Shown here: piece by piece, positions 1-7,732 of the stretch
How positions within the stretch are numbered: position 1 is the stretch's first letter
Layout: each line of letters opens with the position of its first letter
Assembly (NCBI GenBank): GCA_963761475.1
Contig: CAVXGT010000019.1
Location: 62,001 to 126,000, forward strand
DNA from: Ga0077555 sp963761475
Lineage (GTDB): Bacteria > Pseudomonadota > Alphaproteobacteria > Rhizobiales > Hyphomicrobiaceae
Direction of reading: 5' to 3'
DNA length: 64,000 bases
Position numbers and translations under genes: made by a program
The notes under the pieces: model-generated
Database searches by the model: none
The model's input: only the letters and a program-made list of their open reading frames with translations
Told to the model about the DNA's origin: nothing

Positions 1-594
1 CGGAAGGCGGCGCATCGAGGTCTCGGCCAGATGCGTCCATTGGGCCTCGGTGTGATGGCCGAAGGGTTTGTAGATTGTCTGGAAGTAGGCCACGAGCTCG
101 CTCATGGCGGCGAACTCGGGCGGACTGCCGATGTAGGTCTTGATGCGCTCGTAGGGGGCGTCGGGGAAAGTCGGGCCGATGTCGTTGATGAGTAGGCGGC
201 GGATGCGGCCGGCGAGCGTGGTCGCGGCGGCGCGAATGCCGAGCGAGCCGCCCATTGAGGTGCCGACCCAGTCGAGGTTCTTCCAGCCCATCGTGTCGGC
301 GATGCCTGACGCCAATTGGGCGTAGGCATCGAGGCAATAGTCGGCGTCGGGGTTGTCACTCCATTGCGACAGGCCGCGGCCGATCGTGTCGGGGCAGACA
401 ATGTGGCAACGGTCGGAGAGGGCTGCGGCCAGATAATCGAAATCGCGGCCCGTTCGGGCGAGGCCATGCCACATGATGACGGGTCTGCCGCCCGGACGCC
501 CCCATTCCATAAGATGGACCTCGCGGCCGGCGACCTTGACATAACGCGACAAGGGCTGGCCTCCTTGGGGGGCCGCGGCGTGGGTTGCGGTCAT
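1..594 (-). CDS. alpha/beta hydrolase, 3' end cut off by the window edge
   Basis: Alpha/beta-fold hydrolase read leftwards from 594 and running off the window. The visible 198 residues start M-T-A-T-H and contain a strand followed by an oxyanion-type HGLART segment near residue 42, a PDTIGRG turn, and the nucleophile elbow GTSMGG (Ser in G-x-S-x-G) near residue 109. The catalytic acid and His would lie past the edge. The start was chosen because GGAG sits six bases upstream; an in-frame ATG six bases earlier overlaps that ribosome site and is less likely. It is divergent from the Nudix gene, so the 110 bp between them should hold both promoters. The substrate cannot be told from sequence. Confidence 0.85.
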   Translation of the reverse strand, partial: MTATHAAAPQGGQPLSRYVKVAGREVHLMEWGRPGGRPVIMWHGLARTGRDFDYLAAALSDRCHIVCPDTIGRGLSQWSDNPDADYCLDAYAQLASGIADTMGWKNLDWVGTSMGGSLGIRAAATTLAGRIRRLLINDIGPTFPDAPYERIKTYIGSPPEFAAMSELVAYFQTIYKPFGHHTEAQWTHLAETSMRRLP

Positions 595-704
595 GTGCAT
601 CTCCTGGGCAGGGTTCGATCGGTTCGCCCAAAAGTGTGCATGGCAACGGGAGATCTGCAAACCGCTTCCTGGTGCCGGGGGCGGAGGCAAGGACAAAGCA
701 CTCG

Positions 705-1337
705 ATGACTTATACTTTTGGGGCAGATCTGAGATCGCGCCTGACGGACAATTTGCAGGGCTTTGCGCGTTCCGGCATCGAGGATCCCGGGCTCAGGCAG
801 GCCGGCGTGGCGGTGGTCGTGGTGCAGAGCGCCACAACGCAGGAAGCGGCGGTGCTGCTGACCAAGCGACCGGCGGATCTGCGGCGGCATGCCAACCAGT
901 ATGCGCTGCCGGGCGGGCGGCTCGACGACGGGGAGACGCCGGTGGAGGCGGCACTGCGAGAACTGCACGAGGAGTTACGCCTGGAGTTGCAGCCGGATGC
1001 GATCCTGGGGCTGCTCGACGACTATCCGACGCGGTCGGGATGGCGGATCACGCCGGTGGTCGTGTGGGGCGGCGAGGTCGGGGCGATCGACCCCGATCCG
1101 GTGGAAGTGGCCTTTGTGCTCAGGATCCCCTTCAGCGAGCTCGATCATCCGCGCGTGCCGCGGCTGCGGCCAACGGAAGAGGGCAAGCCGCCGGTGTTGT
1201 CGGCGCCGCTGCCGACGATGGGCAGCGAGGTCTATGCGCCGACGGCGGCGATGCTCTACCAGTTTCGCGAGGTGGCGATCCGGGGCCTGGCGACGCGGGT
1301 GGCGCATTTCGACCAGCCACGATTCGCCTGGAAATGA
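705..1337 (+). CDS. Nudix hydrolase (CoA pyrophosphatase-like)
   Basis: 210-residue Nudix hydrolase, expected to cleave a nucleoside diphosphate linked to another moiety using a divalent metal bound by the Nudix helix. The box begins at Gly71 and reads G-x5-E77-x7-R85-E86-L-x-E89-E90; the usual following glycine is Arg. The LLTKR strand and the ALPGG turn just before the box resemble the CoA/ADP-ribose pyrophosphatase branch, but this is only a likeness. The start at 705 is preferred over an upstream in-frame start at 585, which lies in the divergent promoter region and gives an unconserved extension. It converges with the sensor kinase gene on its right. Confidence 0.85.
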   Translation: MTYTFGADLRSRLTDNLQGFARSGIEDPGLRQAGVAVVVVQSATTQEAAVLLTKRPADLRRHANQYALPGGRLDDGETPVEAALRELHEELRLELQPDAILGLLDDYPTRSGWRITPVVVWGGEVGAIDPDPVEVAFVLRIPFSELDHPRVPRLRPTEEGKPPVLSAPLPTMGSEVYAPTAAMLYQFREVAIRGLATRVAHFDQPRFAWK

Positions 1338-1376
1338 CGCGTTTGGCGGCTCGGTCGGTTGATCACACGGGCGGGT

Positions 1377-2867
1377 TCAATCGGTACTGCGGTCAGGGAT
1401 GATGATTTCGAAGTTGGCGCCGGGGCTCGTGTCGAGGAGGCGGAGTTGGCCGCCGTGGGCTGCGACCAGCTCGCTCGCAATGGCGAGGCCGAGGCCGGTG
1501 CCGCCGCGGCGCTGAGAGCCCTGAAAGGCCTGGAAGAGGCGCTCGCGCGCCTTGGGGGGCAGGCCAGGGCCGTTGTCGGCGACAAGCACGCGGACGGCTG
1601 ACTCGCGGCGCTCGGCGCTGATGGTGACGCGGCCCTCTGCCGGATCGGGCAGGCCTTCGAGCGCTTGCACGGCGTTGCGGACGAGATTGTTGAGGACGCG
1701 GAAGATGTGGTCGCGGTCGGCGTCGAGCTCGAGGCTTGCGGGAATGTCGAGGCTTAGGCCAACGCCTCCTTCTCGCGGCAGATCCAGGCCGTCGCCGACC
1801 TCGCCGGCAAGATCGAGAAGGCGGAAGGGTTTGCGCACGGGGGGACGCTCAGCGGCGCGGCCGAAGGTCAGCGTGTCGTTGCAGAAGGCGATGGCGCGAT
1901 CGAGCGAGGCGATGAGCTTGGGGGCGAAGCGCTGCACTGTCGGGTCGGGGCTCGAGGTGAGGCGGTCGGAAAGGAGCTGGGTGTTGGCCAGGAGGTTGCG
2001 GAGGTCGTGATTGATCTTCGAGACGGCAAGGCCAAGGGCTGCAAGGCGATTCTTCTGGCTTAGAAGCTGGGTGAGCTCGGTCTGCATGTTGGCCAGCTCG
2101 CGCTCGGCCTGGCCGATCTCGTCGGCCCTGCCGGAGGGCACGATGATGCGGGAACGATCCTCGGGATTTTCAGCAAAACGCACCATGTTGCCGGCGACGC
2201 GCATCATCGGGCGGACCAGCATGGCGTTGAGCGCCATGTAGACGAGCGCGGCGGTGATGATGGAGATGATGACCGAGAGAAAGAGGATGTTGATGCCGAA
2301 AGCGCGCATGGCCTTGCGCAACGGCGCCTCGGGCAGGACCATCTCGATCAGGTCGCCGGCATCGTTGCCAGGGCGACCGATGATGCGAAGGGTGCGGTCG
2401 CGGGTCGATACCAGGACGCCCAGGGCATCGGTGATGGCCTCGAGGCGGGCGGCGATGCCACCCTTGCGCAGCATCGTGAGATCGTAGACCTGATCGATGG
2501 CGATGGGCATGTCCGACTGCAGGACGAGCAGGCGCTGGTCGTTGCGCTTCAAGGCCACGGCCTTGACCTGGGCGGTGCGCAGCAGCTCGGCGCGAAGCTT
2601 TTCGGGCACGTTTCCCGAGGGCGTGGCCTCGGCTGCGAGGGAGGCAAGCTGGGCGGCCATCAGGCGGTCGTTGAGCCAGTTGATGCGGAAGTTGGCGACC
2701 GAGGGCACGAAGATGAGGACCTCGGCCAGCATCACGAACAAGGTGGTGAGGATCAGGAGCTTCTTCGACAGGCCAAGCCCGGCCATGGCATGCGCGAGGC
2801 GGGCGAGCACGCCGCGGGACGCCGCTTGCCCGGCTTCCGATTCCACCTCGCCAACCTGTTGATCCAC
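1377..2867 (-). CDS. membrane sensor histidine kinase
   Basis: 496-residue histidine kinase. A transmembrane helix at about 37-57 and another at about 190-217 bracket a periplasmic sensor domain. A HAMP-like linker follows to about 270. The dimerisation box KINHDLRNLL places the phosphorylated His at 287. The ATP-binding domain has an N box (NNLVRNAVQAL), a DNGPGLP G1 box and a GGTGLGL G2 box. GTG at 2867 with AGG upstream is the apparent start. It is the last gene of a leftward operon, 65 bp after the FAD oxidoreductase gene. No response regulator is adjacent, so the partner is elsewhere or the kinase acts as an orphan. The signal sensed is unknown. Confidence 0.85.
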   Translation of the reverse strand: MDQQVGEVESEAGQAASRGVLARLAHAMAGLGLSKKLLILTTLFVMLAEVLIFVPSVANFRINWLNDRLMAAQLASLAAEATPSGNVPEKLRAELLRTAQVKAVALKRNDQRLLVLQSDMPIAIDQVYDLTMLRKGGIAARLEAITDALGVLVSTRDRTLRIIGRPGNDAGDLIEMVLPEAPLRKAMRAFGINILFLSVIISIITAALVYMALNAMLVRPMMRVAGNMVRFAENPEDRSRIIVPSGRADEIGQAERELANMQTELTQLLSQKNRLAALGLAVSKINHDLRNLLANTQLLSDRLTSSPDPTVQRFAPKLIASLDRAIAFCNDTLTFGRAAERPPVRKPFRLLDLAGEVGDGLDLPREGGVGLSLDIPASLELDADRDHIFRVLNNLVRNAVQALEGLPDPAEGRVTISAERRESAVRVLVADNGPGLPPKARERLFQAFQGSQRRGGTGLGLAIASELVAAHGGQLRLLDTSPGANFEIIIPDRSTD

Positions 2868-2932
2868 TTACCTGATCCTGCCTGCTGCCGGCCTGGCGGT
2901 TCGCTCACGCCCTGGTGCCGCCGCCGGTCCCG

Positions 2933-4423
2933 TCAGCCGAGTTTCGACAGGGTCGAGACGAGGCTGCGCACAAAAGAGCTTCCGGCTTTGGAGGCATAAT
3001 AGCGCGCTGCTGCGCGTTTGTTGACCTCGCTCAGCGTCGGGTACGGCGAGATCCACTGGGCCATGTCCGTGATCTTCATGGATTTCGAGAGCGCCAGGGA
3101 CCACATCTGGATCAGTTCGCCCGCGTGCTCACCGACGATTGCGGCGCCAACAATACGGTCGCGCTTGTCCGTGACGACCTTGACGAAGCCTTCAGTGACG
3201 CGCTCGGCCTGGGCCCGGTCGTTCTCGTGGTAGGGCCAGCGATAGACATTGATGTTGGTGAGCTTCTTGCGTGCCTCGTCCTCGGTCAGGCCGACGTTGG
3301 CGAGCTCGGGGTCGGTGTAGGTGACCCAGGGGATCTGGTCGGTCCCGGCTTTGGCGGGAAGCTTGAAGCAGATGCGCTTCAAGACGATGCCGGCATGGTA
3401 ATTGGCGACGTGGGTGAATTGCAGGCCGCCGGTGACGTCGCCGATGGCGTAGACGCGCGAGTTGGTGGTGAGCAGGTTGGCGCCGACCTTGATGCCGCGC
3501 CGGTCGGCGGCGATGCCGGCAGCCTCGAGGTTGAGGCCGTCGACGTTGGGTTTGCGGCCCGTGGCGACGAGGATGTGGGTGCCTTCGATCGTCTCGGGGC
3601 CGTTGGGGCCGGACACGTGCACCTTCACGACGCCCATGCGGCTCTCGACGCTCTCGACCTTGGTGCCCTCGCGGATGACGAGGCCCTCGCCCCTGAGCTT
3701 GGTAAGTACAACCTCAGCGAGCTCGGGATCGTCCTTGCCGAGGGCCTTGAGCCCCTCCAGGACGGTGACGTGGGCGCCAAGGCGCAGATGAGCCTGGGCC
3801 AGCTCCATGCCGATCGGGCCGCCCCCTATGACGATCAGGTGGCCGATCGGATGATCATTGTCGAAGATGGTCTCGTTGGTGAAATGGGGCGTCTCTGCGA
3901 GGCCGGGGATCGGCGGAACGAACGGCGAGGAGCCGGTCGAGATGCAGAACTTGCGCGCCTTGATCAGGGTGTTGCCGGCACGCACGGTGCTCTTGTCGAC
4001 GAAGGCGCCGTGGGCCTGGATGACGCGGACGCCGAGACCGGTAAAGCGCTCGACGGAATCATTGGGGGCGATCGCCTCGATGACCTCGTGGATGTGGCGG
4101 TGGACGCTCGGATAATGGATGTGAGGCTCAACGGGCTCGATGCCGAACGGGGCCGATGTGCGCATCAGGTGTGCGCGGCGGCCGGCTGCGATCATGGCCT
4201 TGGAGGGGACGCAGCCGTAGTTCAGGCAGTCACCCCCCATCTTGCCACGCTCGATGAGCACGACCTTGAGGCCCAGCTGGGCGGTGCCGGCTGCAAGCGA
4301 CAGGCCGCCCGAGCCGGCGCCGATGATGCACAGGTCGGCATTGATCTCCTCGGTCGGTCCGGTCGCCGTGGCGTCGGACGCGTCGAAGTGGCCGGTGCCG
4401 GAGTGTTCGTTAGGCCGCTGCAT
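2933..4423 (-). CDS. FAD-dependent pyridine nucleotide-disulfide oxidoreductase (MerA/Lpd-like)
   Basis: 496-residue class I flavoprotein disulfide reductase. An FAD-binding GAGSGG at 36-40 and the redox pair C66-x4-C71 (GGDCLNYGC) are followed by an NAD(P)-binding GGGPIGMELA motif, an AIGDVTG second FAD motif, and a C-terminal dimerisation domain. The region holding the usual catalytic His-Pro-Thr reads YPTLSE, so the acid/base His is Tyr, as in MerA-like proteins encoded beside TVP38 genes, unlike true dihydrolipoamide dehydrogenase. The start codon overlaps the end of the TVP38 gene by 14 bp, implying translational coupling. The electron acceptor is unknown; it is probably neither a mercuric reductase (no N-terminal HMA domain) nor an Lpd. 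Confidence 0.85.
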   Translation of the reverse strand: MQRPNEHSGTGHFDASDATATGPTEEINADLCIIGAGSGGLSLAAGTAQLGLKVVLIERGKMGGDCLNYGCVPSKAMIAAGRRAHLMRTSAPFGIEPVEPHIHYPSVHRHIHEVIEAIAPNDSVERFTGLGVRVIQAHGAFVDKSTVRAGNTLIKARKFCISTGSSPFVPPIPGLAETPHFTNETIFDNDHPIGHLIVIGGGPIGMELAQAHLRLGAHVTVLEGLKALGKDDPELAEVVLTKLRGEGLVIREGTKVESVESRMGVVKVHVSGPNGPETIEGTHILVATGRKPNVDGLNLEAAGIAADRRGIKVGANLLTTNSRVYAIGDVTGGLQFTHVANYHAGIVLKRICFKLPAKAGTDQIPWVTYTDPELANVGLTEDEARKKLTNINVYRWPYHENDRAQAERVTEGFVKVVTDKRDRIVGAAIVGEHAGELIQMWSLALSKSMKITDMAQWISPYPTLSEVNKRAAARYYASKAGSSFVRSLVSTLSKLG

Positions 4424-5216
4424 TGCGCGCTCTCCACTTCTTCAGGACGACGGGGATCAAGGCGACGACACCGAGCAAGGCGAACGCCAGTACCAGCTCT
4501 TTCGTGACGAGGGCGGAGGTGTCGATTGAATACGGGCACTGGGCCGCATTCTGCGCACCGGCCTTGGCGAGACAGGCCTGGTAGCTGGCGTTCTGTGCGT
4601 CGATGACGCTGCCAAGGCCGGAGCCGGCGAACGAATAGGCTGTCGTGCCGGGGATGATGCCGAGGAGGGTGCCGAGCACATACGTGCGCAAGGGGACGCC
4701 CAGGATGGCAGAGGCGAGGTTCACGACGACGAAGGGGAAGGCCGGGACGAGACGCAGGAACAGCATGTAGCTGAAGGCGTTCTCCTGGAAGCCGGCGCGC
4801 AGCTTCTGGGCGGCGGGGCCGGCCTTGGCAGCCAGCGCCTCACCGAGCGAGGAACGAGCGACAAGGAAAATCACGGTAGCGCCGATGGTGGCGCCGACCA
4901 CGGTCGCTGGCGCGCCGATCTGCCAACCGAACAGCAGGCCACCGGCGAGCGTCATGATCAGGGCGCCGGGCAGGGACAAGGCGACGACCGCGATATAGGC
5001 CAGGATATAGATGGCAAGGGCGGCTGCGAGGTTGCCGGCAATGAACTCCTTGAGGAAGGCGTAGTTGAGGCCGATCGCCTTGAAGGAGAGGTACTCGTGG
5101 AGGCGGAAGGCGAAGGCGAGGCCGGCTGCTGCGACCATGATGATGAGGGGCAGCCATTTCCTGATCGGACCAGGGCCAGCCTGCGCCGGTCGTTGGCGAT
5201 CAGATGCATCGGTCAT
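4410..5216 (-). CDS. TVP38/TMEM64 (DedA/SNARE-associated-like) membrane protein
   Basis: 268-residue polytopic inner-membrane protein of the TVP38/TMEM64 family (VTT domain), whose members are linked to lipid scrambling or undecaprenyl-phosphate handling. About six hydrophobic segments are visible. The hallmark core includes a GALIMTLAGGLLFG re-entrant segment and a LRLVPAFPFVVVNLASAILGVPLRTY stretch with the conserved Phe-Pro and Gly. The start at 5216 has GGGAG seven bases upstream; the longer frame to 5318 extends into the previous gene and is rejected. It lies in the operon DUF547 - TVP38 - FAD oxidoreductase - kinase. The C-terminal loop carries Cys residues before a last helix. Confidence 0.85.
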   Translation of the reverse strand: MTDASDRQRPAQAGPGPIRKWLPLIIMVAAAGLAFAFRLHEYLSFKAIGLNYAFLKEFIAGNLAAALAIYILAYIAVVALSLPGALIMTLAGGLLFGWQIGAPATVVGATIGATVIFLVARSSLGEALAAKAGPAAQKLRAGFQENAFSYMLFLRLVPAFPFVVVNLASAILGVPLRTYVLGTLLGIIPGTTAYSFAGSGLGSVIDAQNASYQACLAKAGAQNAAQCPYSIDTSALVTKELVLAFALLGVVALIPVVLKKWRARNAAA

Positions 5217-5286
5217 GCCATGGCTCCCTTCACTATTCGTTTTGCGTTGCGCCAATGTGCCGCCTACAGGTGGGGACGCGAATATC

Positions 5287-6120
5287 TCAGCTTGCGGCAT
5301 CGTTGAGGTTCCAATCATAGAAGTAATCGGCGACGGCCGTCACATGTGCAAGGCCGGCCTTCAGATCCGCATCGGCATATTTTCGAATGTGCTGGATAAG
5401 CCTTGCGTCGGTATCGCCGAAGTCGGACTTGAACCAACTGAAAATGTTGGAGAGGTGAAGTCTGCCGTCCTGCAGGCGGACGCCGCGCGGGGAGTTGATG
5501 AAGGCGCGGCCGTTGCGCTCAAGGTGGTCATCGAGGCCCTCGCCGCGGAACGCATCGGCACTCAGGTTGGGGCAGCCGACCGAGGCGCAATTGACGGCAA
5601 AGTGGACACGGTAGTCCTTGAAGAGGCCCCGCAGGATGACATGCTCGATATCGTCCAGGCTCAGGGCCTGGCCGTTGACCTTGACGATCTTTGCCTTCCA
5701 CGGTCCGCCCGTGATGGCGGCGAACAGGCCGCCGCCCAGATTGATGTCACGGATGGAGCGGACGGGGTAGTGGTCGAGGACGACGTCGATGGTCTTGGCG
5801 TTGTAGAGATTGGCCCAGAATGCAAATTGCTCGTTGCGGTCGAGGCGGGTGACGTCGGTTGTCTCGAGGGTCGTGAGGTAGCGCTTGAGGGCCTGATGGC
5901 CGTCGGCCTTGAAGCTGCCGTAGGCAACGCGATTGAGGCCGTTCTCGGCCGGTCTGACATAGGTCTTGAGCAGGCGATCCCAGGCGGCGTGATCGACTTT
6001 GGCGGCCGTTTTCGCCGAGCCCGGCTTGAACAATGTCTCGATATTGTTGGCCTCGGCGGAGGCTATGGTGGCAAAAGCGCAGACGAGGACGAGCGGCAGG
6101 AGCCGTCTCAATGATTGCAT
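5287..6120 (-). CDS. secreted DUF547 domain protein
   Basis: 277-residue protein with a clear N-terminal signal peptide (hydrophobic LLPLVLVCAFATIASA, cleavage near residue 22) and a DUF547 domain over most of the rest. Typical DUF547 signatures are FAFWANLYNAKTID, the aromatic and His-rich middle, and HFAVNCASVGCPNL with two Cys, plus the closing helix. The biochemical function of the family is not established; a papain-like fold has been suggested for related domains. It is the first gene of a leftward operon, 70 bp before the TVP38 gene, and divergent from the boxA-type gene. An AAGGG ribosome site precedes the start. The product is likely periplasmic. Confidence 0.85.
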   Translation of the reverse strand: MQSLRRLLPLVLVCAFATIASAEANNIETLFKPGSAKTAAKVDHAAWDRLLKTYVRPAENGLNRVAYGSFKADGHQALKRYLTTLETTDVTRLDRNEQFAFWANLYNAKTIDVVLDHYPVRSIRDINLGGGLFAAITGGPWKAKIVKVNGQALSLDDIEHVILRGLFKDYRVHFAVNCASVGCPNLSADAFRGEGLDDHLERNGRAFINSPRGVRLQDGRLHLSNIFSWFKSDFGDTDARLIQHIRKYADADLKAGLAHVTAVADYFYDWNLNDAAS

Positions 6121-6368
6121 GGCATGGCCCTTGGGCTTTGTCGGTCACTCTTCCCGGCACGCACCGGCCCTTGTGGCGGGCCATTCTGCGCGTCGACTTT
6201 TGGTTGCCTGCATTTACCTCAAGCGGGCGCGGGTTGCAGCAGGGGTTCAAGTACACTTGATCAGGCGGCAAGAAGCGTGATGTGTCGTGAGCGGGGTTGT
6301 GCCAATTGGTGGATCGAGCGAAGACGCTGTTAACGTGTGTTGCAGCAACTGTCGGAGACCGAGGGATC

Positions 6369-7571
6369 ATGAGCGAGCCTGGCCAAGACGCGGTGAAGAA
6401 GCAGCACCTGATCGATCCCGAGATCTGCATCCGGTGCGGTACGTGCGAGGCGACATGTCCGGTAGGCGCGGTCTCGCACGACGACCTCAACTACGTGGTC
6501 GATGCGGCAACGTGCAATTTTTGCATGGACTGCATCGCGCCCTGCCCGACGGGCTCGATCGACAACTGGAGGCTGGTGCGCGCGCCCTACACGGTTGAGG
6601 CGCAACTGACGTGGATGGAGTTGCCGGAGCAGGAGGATTTCGGCGAGGAGGCGATTGGCCAGGAAGAGGCGACAGACAGCGAAGCCGGCGCGCTGATCGA
6701 GGCTGCGCACGCCGGTGGCGGAGGGCGGCCGGTAGCGCCGGCGTCGGCGGCCAAGCCTGTGGTCAACCTCTATGGTCGGGCGAAGCCTGCGATCGCCAGC
6801 GTGCAGGGTAATTTCCGGATCACGGCGGGCGAGGCCGAGAGCGACGTGCGCCACATCGTGCTGTCGTTCGGGGAGACGATGTTTCCGGTGCTCGAGGGCC
6901 AATCGGTCGGCATTGTGCCGCCGGTCACCGATCCGGACGGACGGCCCTATCCGTTGCGCCTCTATTCGGTGGCCTCAGCGCGGGACGGCGAACGGCGCAA
7001 CGCCAACAATATCGCGCTGACAGTGAAACGGGTGCCGGGTGGGCTGGTGTCGGAGTGGCTGTGCAACCTCAAGGTCGGCGATCGGATCGCGGTAACGGGG
7101 CCGTTCGGCGCGACCTTCCTGATGCCCAATGATCCCGCGGCCAATATCGTGATGATCTGCACGGGCACGGGATCGGCGCCGTTTCGCGCCTTCACGGAGC
7201 GCCGGCGGCGGGCGGCGCCGGGGGCGACGGGGCGGCTCGTCATGTTCTTCGGGGCGCGGACGCCGGAAGAGTTGCCGTATTTCGGGCCGCTGCAGAAGGT
7301 TCCCAGGAGCCTGTTGGAGCAGCACCTGGTGTTCTCGCGGCTGGCCGACCGGCCGAAGGAATACGTCCAAGACCGCATGCGGCGTGAGGCCCGCAGCCTC
7401 CAGAGCCTGATCGGCGAGGAGGGAACGCACATCTACATCTGCGGCCTCAAGGGCATGGAGGACGGAGTGGAGGCGGCCTTGTCGGATATCGCGGGGGATG
7501 CGGGCTTGGACTGGGAAGAGATCAAGCCGCAGATGCGCCGGGAAGGGCGTTATCACGTCGAGACCTACTGA
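6369..7571 (+). CDS. boxA: BoxA-type reductase: two 4Fe-4S ferredoxin domain fused to ferredoxin-NADP reductase
   Basis: 400-residue flavo-iron-sulfur reductase like the BoxA component that feeds NADPH electrons to the BoxB benzoyl-CoA 2,3-epoxidase. The N-terminal domain has two 4Fe-4S motifs: Cys20-x2-23-x2-26-x3-30 and Cys49-x2-52-x2-55-x3-59, followed by PTGSIDNW as in BoxA. An acidic and Ala-rich linker (about 80-125) joins a C-terminal FAD/NADPH domain with RLYSVAS, GTGSAPFRAF, and a terminal ETY aromatic as in plant-type ferredoxin-NADP reductases. GAGGG lies just upstream of the chosen ATG. No boxB, boxC or CoA ligase gene is in the window, so the partner is not visible. It may serve another oxygenase. 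Confidence 0.8.
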   Translation: MSEPGQDAVKKQHLIDPEICIRCGTCEATCPVGAVSHDDLNYVVDAATCNFCMDCIAPCPTGSIDNWRLVRAPYTVEAQLTWMELPEQEDFGEEAIGQEEATDSEAGALIEAAHAGGGGRPVAPASAAKPVVNLYGRAKPAIASVQGNFRITAGEAESDVRHIVLSFGETMFPVLEGQSVGIVPPVTDPDGRPYPLRLYSVASARDGERRNANNIALTVKRVPGGLVSEWLCNLKVGDRIAVTGPFGATFLMPNDPAANIVMICTGTGSAPFRAFTERRRRAAPGATGRLVMFFGARTPEELPYFGPLQKVPRSLLEQHLVFSRLADRPKEYVQDRMRREARSLQSLIGEEGTHIYICGLKGMEDGVEAALSDIAGDAGLDWEEIKPQMRREGRYHVETY

Positions 7572-7732
7572 GGCGAGCGGGGGCAGGCCTGCCTAAATGC
7601 CAGCCGGATCGGTGCGCTATCTACGCCGGCGGAGGGAAAGGTCCGTATTGAAACGATTTTCTTAAGGAAGGCGTGATCTTATCGACGCCCAGATATCGGG
7701 ACCGAACCGATTGCTGTCAGTGGGGGCGGCGT

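Noticed and set aside
2915..4507. Plus-strand open frame of 530 codons opposite the FAD oxidoreductase gene
   Set aside because: It is a long antisense frame created by high GC content; the minus strand has all flavoprotein motifs and this frame has none.
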